Notes: generated from the letters alone by a model not told the origin. Positions 15,214-25,012 are shown, counted from the stretch's first letter. The stretch is DNA of 50,458 bases from Lachnospiraceae bacterium (GCA_017936785.1 JAGBEV010000040.1:1-50458), one strand, 5' to 3'. Made by a program: numbers and translations.

Positions 15214-18200
15214 ATGAGAGAAAAAAAGCACAGGATAAAAGTGACTACATGGCTGCTGAGTTTTTCATTGTTATTTACAACTGTCGCAGCACCAATTGGA
15301 GCATCTGCGGCAGGAAAAACGAAGCTGAATAAGAAAAAAGTTACGATCACTGTTGGAAAAACAGTGAAATTAAGGGTATTGAATAAAAAAAAGGCAGTGA
15401 AATGGTCCAGTAGTAAGCCTAAAATAGCTTCCGTAAATAAAAAGGGAAAGGTAAAAGGACTAAAAAAGGGAACCGCAAAAATAATTGCGAAGACAGCAGG
15501 AAAGAAATATACCTGTAAAGTCACGGTAAAAGCGAAAGGGACACAGACAAAAAATACAGAGGAGCCAAATGGAGGAGAGGCGGCAGGTACACAGGCACCG
15601 GCGATAACAACAGGGATGGTTACGGCAGAACCGACCAGTTCACCAGCTCGTTCTGGCAAGCCGCTGATCATTGCCACTATTTCACCCACAGAAACTCCTG
15701 GTGTTTCATCGACACCCGTGGAGCCGACAAAACCGGCAGATACACTGATACCCGTGGAACCATCAGAGCCACCAGTGGTAAGTCCCACACCGGAAAAAAC
15801 AACAGAACCGCCGGTAATTACTCCGACACCTGCACCGGAAACTTATGCAGTAACCATTCTGGTACAGAAGGATGCAGCATTGTGGCCTGATTCCGGGAAA
15901 AAGTTCCAGTTGACTAAAAACAATGGGGCGAGTTTTATTACAAATTTAAATGTGGTAGAAAATGGTACATACGATATTTATGAAGGGAATACCGACACTT
16001 TTGTGGATGTGACAGTAAATGGAGCAGCAGTCACGGCAACAATAGATTATTTTACTGTGACTTTCTGTGATGGAACGGTTATAATGTCTTCTCCGGAACA
16101 GCAGGTTGTCCTGAAAGGAAGGAAAGCAGCTGCACCAGTAAATACCCCGGGTAAGACAGGATACAGCTTTGTCGGATGGGTAACAGAAGATGGCGGAGAT
16201 ATTGCCTTTGACTTTGCATCCCGGGAAATATATGGAAAAACAAGCATTTATGCAAGCTGGAAGCAAGACAGCAGTAAGGCGGCATACAAGGCAGAATACT
16301 ATATGCAGAATATGAATGATGATGGTTACCCGGCAGTGGCAAGTGCAAGTGAAATGATAGAAGGAACCATTGGAGCAAAGGTTCCGGTATTTGGAAAGTC
16401 TTTTGAGGGCTTTACTGCGTTACAGGCAGAGGAAACTGCCATTGCGGCAGATGGAAACACAGTAGTCAAATATTACTATACCCGCAATAAATATAATCTG
16501 AGCTGGAACGCAAACGGAGGAAGCATTAAAGATACCGTTTACACCAGGGGAGAAGTTAAGTTTGGTGCGTCCATTCAGGCACCGGTAAATGTAATCCGGA
16601 CAGGATATACCTTTGCCGGATGGAATACGATACTGGCAAGTACCATGCCTGCAAAAGACATGGCTTATTCAGCAAAATGGACACCAAATCCAGATACAGC
16701 CTATAAAGTAGAGCATTATCAGCAGAACATCAATGACGATGGATATCCTGCTGTTCCAACAGAAACAGACAATGAAACAGGTACTACCGGCAGTAAGGCA
16801 ACAGCACATACGAAATCATACACAGGATTTACAGTTTCCAGTGTGACAGAGGGAAATATTGCAGCAGATGGAAGTACAGTATTAAAGTGCTATTATACCC
16901 GTAACAAATATAATCTGGTTTGGAATGCAAATGGAGGAACTATTAATGGCACTTCCTATACCAGCGGAAGTGTAAAGTTCGGTGTATCAATCCAGGCTCC
17001 AGTCAATGTGACCCGGACAGGATATACCTTTGCTGGATGGAATCCAACACCGGAAAAGACTATGCCGGCACAGGATATGACATATACAGCAAAATGGACA
17101 GCGGTTGCAACGCCAACACCGACAGGAACACCGTCTGTTGTTTCCTATACAGTGAAACATTATCAGCAGAACATCAATGATGATGGCTATCCATCGACAC
17201 CGGTTAAGACAGAAAATCTGACGGGAGTTGCCGGAAGCCAGGTGACTCCGGCTGTTGCAAAATTTGGAGGCGGGTTTAGCCAACCATCCGCACAGACCGT
17301 TACACTAAAAGCAGATGGAAGCACTGTGGTAGAATATAAATATCCCCGCAAAAAATTTACGCTGGAATGGGATTTAGACGGAGGCACAGCGACAAATGCA
17401 TATACAAGCGGAAGTATGAAGTATGGGGCTCCGATCGTACCACCAGAACCAAAGAAGGCAGGATATACCTTTGTTGATTGGGATGATGTCCTGTACGATG
17501 AAATGCCGGACTATGATATGACCTATACAGCAATCTGGGAAGAAGGGGAAGATCCGATACCAAGTCCGACACCAGATATCCCAGTTACAGACATTACGAA
17601 AGTGACACTTGGTATGACAACCAGCCAGCTGACCTCCGGTGTAGGAAGTCCGGTACGGATTGACAGCACTCCTCAGGGATATCAGGGATATGTTTATAAT
17701 CCATCAGGAACCTATGAAAAATACATGCTGGTATATGTTGACAATGGTGTTGTGGTAGGTATGGCCACCATGTCCAAGAGCTTTTCCTATCAGAATCTTG
17801 TTTCGATAGGAGACAGCAGCAGTTCCCTGACAGGCTTCAAACTGATGGGAAGCTATGATTATGAGGCTGGTTATCTGTGTGAAACAGATACAGCATATGT
17901 AATGGCATTTGCAGACCATCAAGGAGATTCCAATATATATGCAGTGCAGATTTTTGCAAAACAAAGTGGCAGTGGTACTACAGTTAAGTTAGATGATTTG
18001 ATCAAGGCAGAAAATTTATCATATGACAATGCCGTAAATTCCTGCATGGCGAAGCAGCTGGCAGAATGGGTAAATGCGTTCCGGGTATACAAAGGTGTGC
18101 CGATCGCTGTATATCATAGTAATGCTACGGCGCAGAACCACAGCAACGAGATGGCATCCACCGGTTCCGTCGGTTCGGGAACGGACTGGAAACAGAGATT

Positions 18201-18495
18201 TAATGACAATTACAAATCCATTGTAGGATTAGAAGACGGAGACACGCTGGGAATGGGGGAGAATAATGGTGCACACAGCCCGGATGCATTTGGATTTGTA
18301 GCATGGTGGGCAGATGATACCAGCAGTGGAAAGGATTCCAGTGGAGTAGTAACAGCATATAAGAATTTGTACAAATCAACCATTACGTTTGATGGGGTAG
18401 AAGAGCCGATAGATACTTATTATCTCTGTACAGGATTCTCCTATAACAGCAGTCAGGGGAACAAAACCTTTGCAACATTGGACTTCTTCTATTAA
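15214..18495 (+). CDS. large secreted protein: Big_2, InlB-B repeats and CAP domain
   Basis: 1093 residues. Signal peptide (about 1-33, cleavage near ASAAG), a Lys-rich Big_2 Ig-like domain (~35-107), a Pro/Thr linker (~110-210), and a set of InlB-B/Flg_new type repeats alternating with ...DDGYPAV... segments (~280-790; typical strings GYTFAGWN and AKWT). A second Pro-rich linker, a CAP-associated domain (~795-930) and a C-terminal CAP/SCP domain (~940-1093, with HSNEMA and GMGENN motifs) follow. No LPXTG or choline-binding end is seen. A role as an exported adhesin-like or wall-associated protein is inference. It is a paralogue of the 480-residue protein at 19714. GAGG precedes the ATG. Confidence 0.88.
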   Translation: MREKKHRIKVTTWLLSFSLLFTTVAAPIGASAAGKTKLNKKKVTITVGKTVKLRVLNKKKAVKWSSSKPKIASVNKKGKVKGLKKGTAKIIAKTAGKKYTCKVTVKAKGTQTKNTEEPNGGEAAGTQAPAITTGMVTAEPTSSPARSGKPLIIATISPTETPGVSSTPVEPTKPADTLIPVEPSEPPVVSPTPEKTTEPPVITPTPAPETYAVTILVQKDAALWPDSGKKFQLTKNNGASFITNLNVVENGTYDIYEGNTDTFVDVTVNGAAVTATIDYFTVTFCDGTVIMSSPEQQVVLKGRKAAAPVNTPGKTGYSFVGWVTEDGGDIAFDFASREIYGKTSIYASWKQDSSKAAYKAEYYMQNMNDDGYPAVASASEMIEGTIGAKVPVFGKSFEGFTALQAEETAIAADGNTVVKYYYTRNKYNLSWNANGGSIKDTVYTRGEVKFGASIQAPVNVIRTGYTFAGWNTILASTMPAKDMAYSAKWTPNPDTAYKVEHYQQNINDDGYPAVPTETDNETGTTGSKATAHTKSYTGFTVSSVTEGNIAADGSTVLKCYYTRNKYNLVWNANGGTINGTSYTSGSVKFGVSIQAPVNVTRTGYTFAGWNPTPEKTMPAQDMTYTAKWTAVATPTPTGTPSVVSYTVKHYQQNINDDGYPSTPVKTENLTGVAGSQVTPAVAKFGGGFSQPSAQTVTLKADGSTVVEYKYPRKKFTLEWDLDGGTATNAYTSGSMKYGAPIVPPEPKKAGYTFVDWDDVLYDEMPDYDMTYTAIWEEGEDPIPSPTPDIPVTDITKVTLGMTTSQLTSGVGSPVRIDSTPQGYQGYVYNPSGTYEKYMLVYVDNGVVVGMATMSKSFSYQNLVSIGDSSSSLTGFKLMGSYDYEAGYLCETDTAYVMAFADHQGDSNIYAVQIFAKQSGSGTTVKLDDLIKAENLSYDNAVNSCMAKQLAEWVNAFRVYKGVPIAVYHSNATAQNHSNEMASTGSVGSGTDWKQRFNDNYKSIVGLEDGDTLGMGENNGAHSPDAFGFVAWWADDTSSGKDSSGVVTAYKNLYKSTITFDGVEEPIDTYYLCTGFSYNSSQGNKTFATLDFFY

Positions 18496-18512
18496 AAAGA
18501 AAGGAAGACATT

Positions 18513-18992
18513 ATGGGGAAGGAAGTTAAAACGAATGCCATGAGGATGCTGGATCGTCAGAAAATTCCGTATCGGCTGAACCAGTACGAGTGTGAGGAAT
18601 TTATTGATGGTGTAACCATTGCTGATAAGCTGGGGCAGAGTTATGACATTTCCTTTAAAACATTGGTCACGGTAGGAAAAAGCCGTCAGTATTACGTGTT
18701 TGCCCTGCCTGTGGATAAAGAACTGGACATGAAAAAGGCAGCACGGGCAGTTGGGGAAAAGAATGTAGAGATGGTTCCGGTAAAGGATATCAATAAGATT
18801 ACAGGTTATATCCGTGGTGGATGTACGCCGATCGGGATGAAAAAGCAGTTTCCTACAGTGATCCATGAAAGTGCAGGAAAGCTGGATGAAATGATAATCA
18901 GTGGAGGCCGTCTTGGTGAACAGATCATGTTGAAGCCGGAGGATTTGCTTCGCGCCACTGCCGGGAAACTGGAGGACATCATAAAGGATTGA
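18513..18992 (+). CDS. ybaK: Cys-tRNA(Pro)/Cys-tRNA deacylase, YbaK family
   Basis: 159 residues, full length for YbaK. It hydrolyses mischarged Cys-tRNA(Pro) as a trans-editing factor. The N-terminal motif TNAMRMLDRQKIPYRLNQYE, the FKTLVTVG core with its conserved Lys, and the GCTPIGMKKQFPTVI loop all match the family. AAGGAAG precedes the ATG, which is only 17 bp after the CAP-protein stop, so read-through transcription is likely. It lies between two CAP-domain paralogues together with a NUDIX gene. Confidence 0.93.
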   Translation: MGKEVKTNAMRMLDRQKIPYRLNQYECEEFIDGVTIADKLGQSYDISFKTLVTVGKSRQYYVFALPVDKELDMKKAARAVGEKNVEMVPVKDINKITGYIRGGCTPIGMKKQFPTVIHESAGKLDEMIISGGRLGEQIMLKPEDLLRATAGKLEDIIKD

Positions 18993-19032
18993 TCCTTGTT
19001 GGAATAATAATCAGGAGAAGGAAGGAGGGGCT

Positions 19033-19683
19033 GTGTACAGAATGAATGTATACACAGAAAAAATGAATCGAGCACATGCAGAGGGGTTAAAAAAGCAGAC
19101 CAATAACCGGTTCCTGAATATGTATGAAATAGATGCCGTACAGCGAAATGGCGAACATTTTCCGTATTATTTTGCTTCCAGGAGAAAAGATGGGGATTTG
19201 ATGTTTGAGACGGGAGAACTTCGGGCAGACGGAGTAGTAATTTATCCTGTGTATCGTCTGGAACCGGAAAAGCTGGTACTGATCCGTCAGTTCCGTTATC
19301 CGGTCAACCAATATATTTATGAGCTTCCGGCAGGTCTGGTGGATGCAGGGGAGGAGCCTGTCGCCGCTGCGATCCGAGAGCTAAAAGAAGAAACAGGGTT
19401 GGATTTTATTCCATTCACAGATTACGATGAGGCATTGAAACGCCCATTTATCCAGAGCCAGGGAATGGCAGATGAATGTGATGTGACAGTATTCGGCTAT
19501 GCGGAGGGAAAAGTTTCTTCTGCAGCAAATGAAGACGCTGAAGATATTCAGGTGATCCTTGCAGATAAGACAGAGGTTAAAAGAATCTTGCGGGAAGAGT
19601 GGGTTTCCATACGGGCAGCCTATCTGCTGACCGCATTTATAAAGAGTGATCCAGAAAATCCCTTTGAATTTCTGTCCATTTGA
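19033..19683 (+). CDS. NUDIX hydrolase, ADP-ribose pyrophosphatase type
   Basis: 216 residues. The Nudix box is complete: GLVDAGEEPVAAAIRELKEETG (first and last parts at ~104-125), with the REL-EE Mg-binding core. The preceding RQFRYPVNQYIYELPAG is typical of NudF/ADP-ribose pyrophosphatases, which cleave ADP-ribose to AMP and ribose-5-phosphate. Start choice: GTG at 19033 lies 4-5 nt after GGAGG, while ATG at 19042 is 13 nt away; GTG is taken, with some doubt. It follows ybaK by about 40 bp. The C-terminal ~60 residues are less conserved. Confidence 0.87.
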   Translation: MYRMNVYTEKMNRAHAEGLKKQTNNRFLNMYEIDAVQRNGEHFPYYFASRRKDGDLMFETGELRADGVVIYPVYRLEPEKLVLIRQFRYPVNQYIYELPAGLVDAGEEPVAAAIRELKEETGLDFIPFTDYDEALKRPFIQSQGMADECDVTVFGYAEGKVSSAANEDAEDIQVILADKTEVKRILREEWVSIRAAYLLTAFIKSDPENPFEFLSI

Positions 19684-19713
19684 GACAACGGATCAAATAT
19701 GAGGAGGTAGAAA

Positions 19714-21156
19714 ATGAGAGCGAAAGAAATGAAGAAAGTTGTGGCAGTGGTAATTGTCATGGCACTGTTGGTTTCCGGTACTGTAGTTCCGGGAAGTGCA
19801 AAGGCAGCTGGAAAGGTAAAACTAAATAAGACGAAAGTAAGTATTGTTGCAGGAAAGACTGTTCAGTTAAAATTGAAAAACGCAAAGAAAAAAGTAAAAT
19901 GGTCTTCTGCGAATAAAAAGATAGCTATTGTCAGTAAGAAGGGAAAGGTGACAGGGAAAAAGGCAGGGAAAGTAAAAATAACAGCCAGATCTGCCGGAAA
20001 GAAGTATATCTGCAGAGTGACGGTTATAAAGAGTAATGGAGGCAATGGTGATTCTGGGCCATCTGCCACAGTGAGACCGGGAAGTACAAAATCTCCGGTT
20101 CCTTCCACAGCAAAACCAGGAACCACACAGAAACCTTCCTCAACGGCAAAGCCGGGAAACACCAATACACCGGGGACGGGAGGTTCTTCGATTCCATCAT
20201 CACAGGTAAGACCTGCCAGCAGTGGGGAGGATACACTGACTGTTGGTAATCTGTCAGTAAAACTGGGCATGAGCAAAAGTGAAGTGGAATCCAGTGTCGG
20301 TGCAAAGGCGGACAGAGAAGAAAAAACTCCTCTGGGGTTTGATGCCTATATTTATAATCCATCGGCAGATTATACCAATTATCTTATGGTACAGTTTGAT
20401 AACGATTCGGTGGTAGGTATGAGTACCATTTCTTCCTATTTCTGCTATGAAGGATTGTTTTCTGCCGGAGACAGTTTTGACGATTTGAGAGGAAAGGGCT
20501 TTAAAAGCATGAACAGTACCTATGATTATGAAGCAGGTTATCTGTATGAGAGTGGAAATGAATATGCGATGGCATTTGTGGATCATCAGGGAGATCATAC
20601 AGTATATGCAGCACAGATTTTTTCTAAGGTAAAGCAGCTGGATGATTTGTTCAAGGCAGAAAATTTAACATATGACAATACGATCAATTCCAATATGGCA
20701 AAGCAGCTGTTTGACTGGGTAAATGCTTTTCGTGCCTATAAGGGTGTGCCGCTGGCAGTATATTGTGACAATGATACAGCACAGAAGCACAGTGAAGATA
20801 TGGCATTGAGCGGGTCCGTCCAGATGGATAGCTCAGATGGAACCAGCTGGAAGCAGAGATTTAATAATAACTACAAATCTATTGTGGGACTATGGGAAGA
20901 AGACACTCTGGGAATGAGTGAGAATATTGCCAGCCGCAGCCCGGATGCATTTGGCTTTGTTACCTGGTGGGCAGATGATACAAGCGGTGATAAAAGCACA
21001 ACTGGAAAAACAAAAATCTATGAAAATATGTGCAAGTCAGCAGCTTTGTATAATGGAATCGAAGAACCGATAGATGCATATTATCTATGCACTGGTTTTG
21101 CTTATAATGAAAACCAGACACAGAAAACCTTTGCAACCTTGGATTTCTTCTTTTGA
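19714..21156 (+). CDS. secreted Big_2/CAP-domain protein (paralogue of 15214-18495)
   Basis: 480 residues. Signal peptide (~1-32), Lys-rich Big_2 Ig-like domain (~33-107), a Pro/Ser/Thr-rich linker (~110-170), a CAP-associated domain (~175-315) and a CAP/SCP domain (~325-480). Its ends align closely with the 1093-residue neighbour (for example the YDYEAGYL and AFGFV.WWADDTS segments and the FATLDFF C-terminus), but the InlB-B repeats are missing. GAGGAGG is 7 nt before the ATG. The two probably arose by duplication around ybaK-nudix with gain or loss of the repeat block. Function of bacterial CAP proteins of this type is not established. Confidence 0.88.
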   Translation: MRAKEMKKVVAVVIVMALLVSGTVVPGSAKAAGKVKLNKTKVSIVAGKTVQLKLKNAKKKVKWSSANKKIAIVSKKGKVTGKKAGKVKITARSAGKKYICRVTVIKSNGGNGDSGPSATVRPGSTKSPVPSTAKPGTTQKPSSTAKPGNTNTPGTGGSSIPSSQVRPASSGEDTLTVGNLSVKLGMSKSEVESSVGAKADREEKTPLGFDAYIYNPSADYTNYLMVQFDNDSVVGMSTISSYFCYEGLFSAGDSFDDLRGKGFKSMNSTYDYEAGYLYESGNEYAMAFVDHQGDHTVYAAQIFSKVKQLDDLFKAENLTYDNTINSNMAKQLFDWVNAFRAYKGVPLAVYCDNDTAQKHSEDMALSGSVQMDSSDGTSWKQRFNNNYKSIVGLWEEDTLGMSENIASRSPDAFGFVTWWADDTSGDKSTTGKTKIYENMCKSAALYNGIEEPIDAYYLCTGFAYNENQTQKTFATLDFFF

Positions 21157-21202
21157 GATTATGTTTAAATTTGAGCCATTCAGGTAAGATAAGATTGATT
21201 CT

Positions 21203-21268
21203 GAACTCAAACTTCACACATTTTGTTAATGCCAGACTTTATTGTGAGAGGTTTGAGTTCTTTGTTTT
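21203..21268 (+). terminator. terminator after the CAP-protein cluster
   Basis: GAACTCAAAC (21203-21212) pairs with GTTTGAGTTC (21251-21260). TCACA/TGTGA extend the stem inwards, and TTTGTTTT follows. The large loop is unusual but the stem base is perfect. Confidence 0.65.
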
Positions 21269-21424
21269 AGAAACAAGCCTTTTATAAAAAATCAGAATGC
21301 ACACTTTGCCTAATGTTTTTCGCAAATTACGACAAAAAAGACAACGATATACTGTGTCTGAAGGAGAGGAAAAGCACAACATATATGCAAATATTACAAC
21401 AAAAATATAAAATGAAAAAAATAC

Positions 21425-21521
21425 TTGTATATTTTGCTAAGATGTTATATAATGAATTTACGAAAACGATTTAGAAAAAAACAATCACTTACGTAAACAT
21501 TTACGTAAAACATTTAAGTAA
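21425..21521 (+). promoter_or_regulatory. promoter and operator array of the sugar ABC operon
   Basis: A near-consensus promoter, TTGTAT (21425-21430), 17-bp spacer, TATAAT (21448-21453), is followed at the expected start point by ACGAAAACGAT (21460-21470), which resembles one arm of a LacI-family operator. Further down, TTACGTAA recurs at 21489 and 21501 and as TTAAGTAA at 21514, 12-13 bp apart. The strong promoter plus sites at and below the start imply repression relieved by a sugar. No regulator gene is adjacent. Confidence 0.6.
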
Positions 21522-21616
21522 AATTAACGGAAAGAAAAAGTATAGTGATATTTATACTGCAACGGCAGTAAAAATATAGAAGTAAACCATTAAAATTAAT
21601 TTTGAGGAGGCTTTTT

Positions 21617-23041
21617 ATGAGAAAGAAAGTTTTAAGTGTGCTTTTATGCACCGCAATGGCTACCACTCTTTTAACAGGCTGTGGCGGATCTTCTGATGAT
21701 TCATCAAGCAAGGGGTCTGATGCTGGCAGCAAAGCAGGCTCAGAGGTGACATCTGAGAAGAAATCTACTGCAGAGGTATCTACCGGCGGAAAGGTTCTGA
21801 ACATTCGTTGTTGGAATGAAGAGTTTAAGACCCGTGTAGAAGATCACTATCCTGGCTATGAGAAGACAGGTAAGAAATCTGGTAAGATTGGTGATGTTAC
21901 AGTAAAGTGGAATATCACACCAAATGAAGACAATGCATATCAGAATGCACTGGATGAGGCTCTTCTGGCTCAGAAGGATGCAAAGACGGATGACAAGATT
22001 GACATGTTCCTGGTTGAAGCTGATTATGCATTGAAGTATGTTGACACTGAGTACACAGTAGACGTTGTAAATGACCTGGGTGTATCTGAGGAATCTCTGG
22101 CAAATCAGTATCAGTACACAAAGGATATCGTCACCGATTCCAACGGTGCTTTGAAGGGCGCTTCATGGCAGGGCTGTCCTGGTGGTATGATTTACAGACG
22201 TGACATCGCAAAGAAGGTATTTGGTACTGATGATCCTGCAAAGATTCAGGAGAAGTTTTCTGACTGGGATGCTTTCAAAACTGCAGCAGCAGAGTTGAAA
22301 GACAAGGGATATCAGATTACAGCTTCTGTAAATGATACATATCGTGTATACTCCAATAATGTAAGTTCTAAGTGGGTAGAAGATGGCAAGATCAACATGG
22401 ATGAGAACATCAAGAGATGGGTTGATGATTCTAAGGAGATGGTTGAGAACGGATATACAGCAACACATGACCTGTGGAGCAGTGACTGGAGTGCAGGCTT
22501 TATGGAAAGTGGTAATGTATTCTGTTACTTTGGACCAGCTTGGTTCATCGACTTCTCTATGAATTCAAAAGATGATGATGGAAATTGGGTAAAAGGTAGT
22601 GTTGGTGCAGCGCATAACTGGGCTGTTACAGAGGGACCACAGGGCTTCTTCTGGGGCGGTACATGGCTTTGCGGTGCTAATGGAACAGACAATGCGGATT
22701 TAGTTAAGGATATCATTGAGAAGCTGACATGTGATGAAGAGATCATGACAGAGATTGCTACAAAAGACAGTGATTTTGTTAATAACCAGTCAGCTATTGA
22801 ATCCCTTTCAACCAGCAAGAAGTTTAAGAATGAAATTCTGGGTGGACAGAATCCAATTCCTGTCTTCGCAAACGGTATGGGAAGTATTGATATGAGCAAT
22901 ATCACTTCTTATGACCAGACATGTACAGAGGAAATTCAGACAGCTATGAAGGATTACTTTGATGGCAATGCTTCTTATGACGATGCTTTAGCGACATTCT
23001 ACAAGAATGTAGAGACAAAACATCCAGAGCTTTCTCACTAA
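21617..23041 (+). CDS. sugar ABC transporter substrate-binding lipoprotein (family 1)
   Basis: 474 residues. Signal sequence with lipobox LLTGCGG (Cys ~21), then a Ser/Gly-rich tether, then a family-1 solute-binding fold starting at KVLNIRCWNEEF. The C-terminal half is Asp/Trp-rich (for example HDLWSSDWSAGF), as in carbohydrate binders. GAGGAGG precedes the ATG at 21617; the frame opens earlier at a TTG with no support. Followed by a stem-loop and two permease genes: a CUT1-type importer whose ATPase must be encoded elsewhere (MsmK-like sharing). Ligand unknown. Confidence 0.92.
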   Translation: MRKKVLSVLLCTAMATTLLTGCGGSSDDSSSKGSDAGSKAGSEVTSEKKSTAEVSTGGKVLNIRCWNEEFKTRVEDHYPGYEKTGKKSGKIGDVTVKWNITPNEDNAYQNALDEALLAQKDAKTDDKIDMFLVEADYALKYVDTEYTVDVVNDLGVSEESLANQYQYTKDIVTDSNGALKGASWQGCPGGMIYRRDIAKKVFGTDDPAKIQEKFSDWDAFKTAAAELKDKGYQITASVNDTYRVYSNNVSSKWVEDGKINMDENIKRWVDDSKEMVENGYTATHDLWSSDWSAGFMESGNVFCYFGPAWFIDFSMNSKDDDGNWVKGSVGAAHNWAVTEGPQGFFWGGTWLCGANGTDNADLVKDIIEKLTCDEEIMTEIATKDSDFVNNQSAIESLSTSKKFKNEILGGQNPIPVFANGMGSIDMSNITSYDQTCTEEIQTAMKDYFDGNASYDDALATFYKNVETKHPELSH

Positions 23042-23093
23042 TTGAGTAGCGAAATGTGAAGTTAAATAAAAAATAGCTGATATTTATTCAGGG

Positions 23094-23127
23094 TATGCCT
23101 GCTTACGTATGTAGGCAGGCATATTTT
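23094..23127 (+). terminator. intra-operon stem-loop between binding protein and permeases
   Basis: TATGCCTGC (23094-23102) pairs with GCAGGCATA (23115-23123) and is followed by TTTTATA. In binding-protein operons such partial terminators or mRNA 3'-end shields raise the binding protein over the permeases. Confidence 0.7.
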
Positions 23128-23151
23128 ATACCTTAAAAGGGAGGAGAAGAA

Positions 23152-24075
23152 ATGAGCACATCCCCAAAAAAGAGAAAAGGAAAAGTTGAAAAATATAATA
23201 AATGGGGTTATATCTTTTTAATACCATTTGTTTTGACATATGTTATATTCCAGTTGGTTCCGCTGGTAAACACGATTTATAACAGTTTTTTTGAGAATTA
23301 TCGTATGGGCCTGCAGCAGGTTGGTCCAAACTTTGTAGGACTGGAGAATTATAAGAAGCTTTTTGCGGAAGGATATTTCTGGGTATACCTCAAAAATACC
23401 ATGATCATGTGGGTTCTTGGTTTTGTGCCGCAGATTCTGCTGTCTCTGCTTCTTGGTGCATGGTTCTCTGATACCAGACTGAAATTAAAAGCATCCGGAT
23501 TTTTTAAGACAGTAATTTATCTGCCAAACCTGATTATGGCATCTGCCTTTGCCATGTTGTTCTTTGCATTATTCGCAGATGGTGGTCCGGTAAACGCACT
23601 TCTTTTAAGTATAGGAGTTATTAAAGAGCCATTTAAATTCCTGTCCCATATATGGAGCGCACGTGGCCTGGTAGCATTTATGAACTTCTTGATGTGGTTT
23701 GGTAATACGACCATCCTTTTGATGGCTGGTATGATGGGTATTGACCCAGCACTTTTTGAAGCGGCAGAGGTGGATGGAGCTACCTCTAATCAGGTGTTCT
23801 TTCGGATTACACTTCCACTGCTTCGTCCGATCTTAATCTATGTTATGATTACTTCCCTGATTGGTGGCCTGCAGATGTTTGATGTTCCTCAGGTTTTGAC
23901 AAACGCAACGGGACAGCCGGTAGAGTCTACCATGACACTGATCATGTATTTGAATAAGCATCTGTACAGTAAAAATTATGGTATGGGTGGTGCATTGTCA
24001 GTTATCCTGTTTATCATTACAGGTATTTTGAGCTTGATTGTTTATAAAGGATTTAATCAGAGGAAGGAGGCATAA
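23152..24075 (+). CDS. sugar ABC transporter permease (MalF/UgpA-like)
   Basis: 307 residues with six predicted membrane helices and a short basic N-tail. The EAA coupling motif is EAAEVDGATSNQVFFRITLPLLRPI (central part about residues 202-220), followed by a GGLQMFDVPQVLT-type segment typical of MalF-like subunits. GGGAGGAG precedes the ATG. The stop is 3 bp from the next gene, whose ribosome binding site lies inside this gene's last codons. Confidence 0.92.
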   Translation: MSTSPKKRKGKVEKYNKWGYIFLIPFVLTYVIFQLVPLVNTIYNSFFENYRMGLQQVGPNFVGLENYKKLFAEGYFWVYLKNTMIMWVLGFVPQILLSLLLGAWFSDTRLKLKASGFFKTVIYLPNLIMASAFAMLFFALFADGGPVNALLLSIGVIKEPFKFLSHIWSARGLVAFMNFLMWFGNTTILLMAGMMGIDPALFEAAEVDGATSNQVFFRITLPLLRPILIYVMITSLIGGLQMFDVPQVLTNATGQPVESTMTLIMYLNKHLYSKNYGMGGALSVILFIITGILSLIVYKGFNQRKEA

Positions 24076-24078
24076 GAA

Positions 24079-24951
24079 ATGGCAAAAGAAAAGAATGGAT
24101 CAGAAGTAAAGGGCGGAATTGGCCTTCGTGCCAGAAGAGTGATCGCATATATTGTACTTGCTTTCGTTTCTATTATGTGCCTGTTCTGGTTTTATGTATT
24201 GTTTGTCAATGCAACAAGGTCTCATGAAGAAATCAATTTAGGGTTCCATGCATTGCCGGGTACTGATTTCGCCAGGAACTGGTATAATACCATTATACAT
24301 GGCTCGCAGCCGGTAGTATCTGGTTTGATCAACAGTATTATCGTTGCCGTAGGCTGTGCTGTTTTAACAACATATTTCTCAGCTATGACGGCATATGCGA
24401 TTCATGTGTATACGTTTAAGCTAAAAAAGGTAATGTTTGCATTTATCCTGATGGTTATGATGATTCCAACCCAGGTTACTGCACTTGGTTTCCTGCAGAT
24501 GATTATGAAGTGGAATATGATGAATTCCTTTCTTCCGCTGATTGTTCCAAGTATCGCAGCACCAGTTGTATTTTTCTATATGAAGCAGTACATGGAAGCA
24601 TCCCTTCCATTGGAAATTATAGAAGCATCCCGTATTGACGGTGCCGGGGAGTTCCGTACTTTTAATCAGATGGTTATTCCGATCATGAAACCGGCAATTG
24701 CGGTCCAGGCAATTTTTGCCTTTGTTACCAGCTGGAATAATTACTTCATTCCGGCATTGATTTTGACGGAAGACAATAAGAAGACACTTCCTGTATTGAT
24801 TGCAAATTTAAGAAGTGCTGACTGGCTGAAGTTTGATATGGGTCAGGTTTACATGATGATTGCATTCTCTATTTTCCCAGTTATCATTGTATATCTGATA
24901 TTATCTAAGTTTATTGTACAGGGTGTTGCATTGGGTAGTGTAAAGGGTTAA
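24079..24951 (+). CDS. sugar ABC transporter permease (MalG/UgpE-like)
   Basis: 290 residues with six predicted helices. The EAA loop reads EASRIDGAGEFRTFNQMVIPIMKPA, then TSWNNYFIPALIL, the MalG-type arrangement. It pairs with the MalF-like subunit directly upstream. No ATPase gene follows; a strong terminator lies 62 bp after the stop. The protein ends GVALGSVKG, as family members do. Confidence 0.92.
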   Translation: MAKEKNGSEVKGGIGLRARRVIAYIVLAFVSIMCLFWFYVLFVNATRSHEEINLGFHALPGTDFARNWYNTIIHGSQPVVSGLINSIIVAVGCAVLTTYFSAMTAYAIHVYTFKLKKVMFAFILMVMMIPTQVTALGFLQMIMKWNMMNSFLPLIVPSIAAPVVFFYMKQYMEASLPLEIIEASRIDGAGEFRTFNQMVIPIMKPAIAVQAIFAFVTSWNNYFIPALILTEDNKKTLPVLIANLRSADWLKFDMGQVYMMIAFSIFPVIIVYLILSKFIVQGVALGSVKG

Positions 24952-25012
24952 TACGACCCTAGACCCATGTGAGGCCCGTTATATACAATAATCCTCTCTT
25001 TCTCATTGTTTA

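Noticed and set aside
15153-15788. 211-aa open frame on the reverse strand, Phe/Val/Ser rich
   Set aside because: It mirrors the Lys/Thr/Pro-rich coding sequence of the secreted CAP protein, has no ribosome binding site, and its composition is explained by the sense gene.
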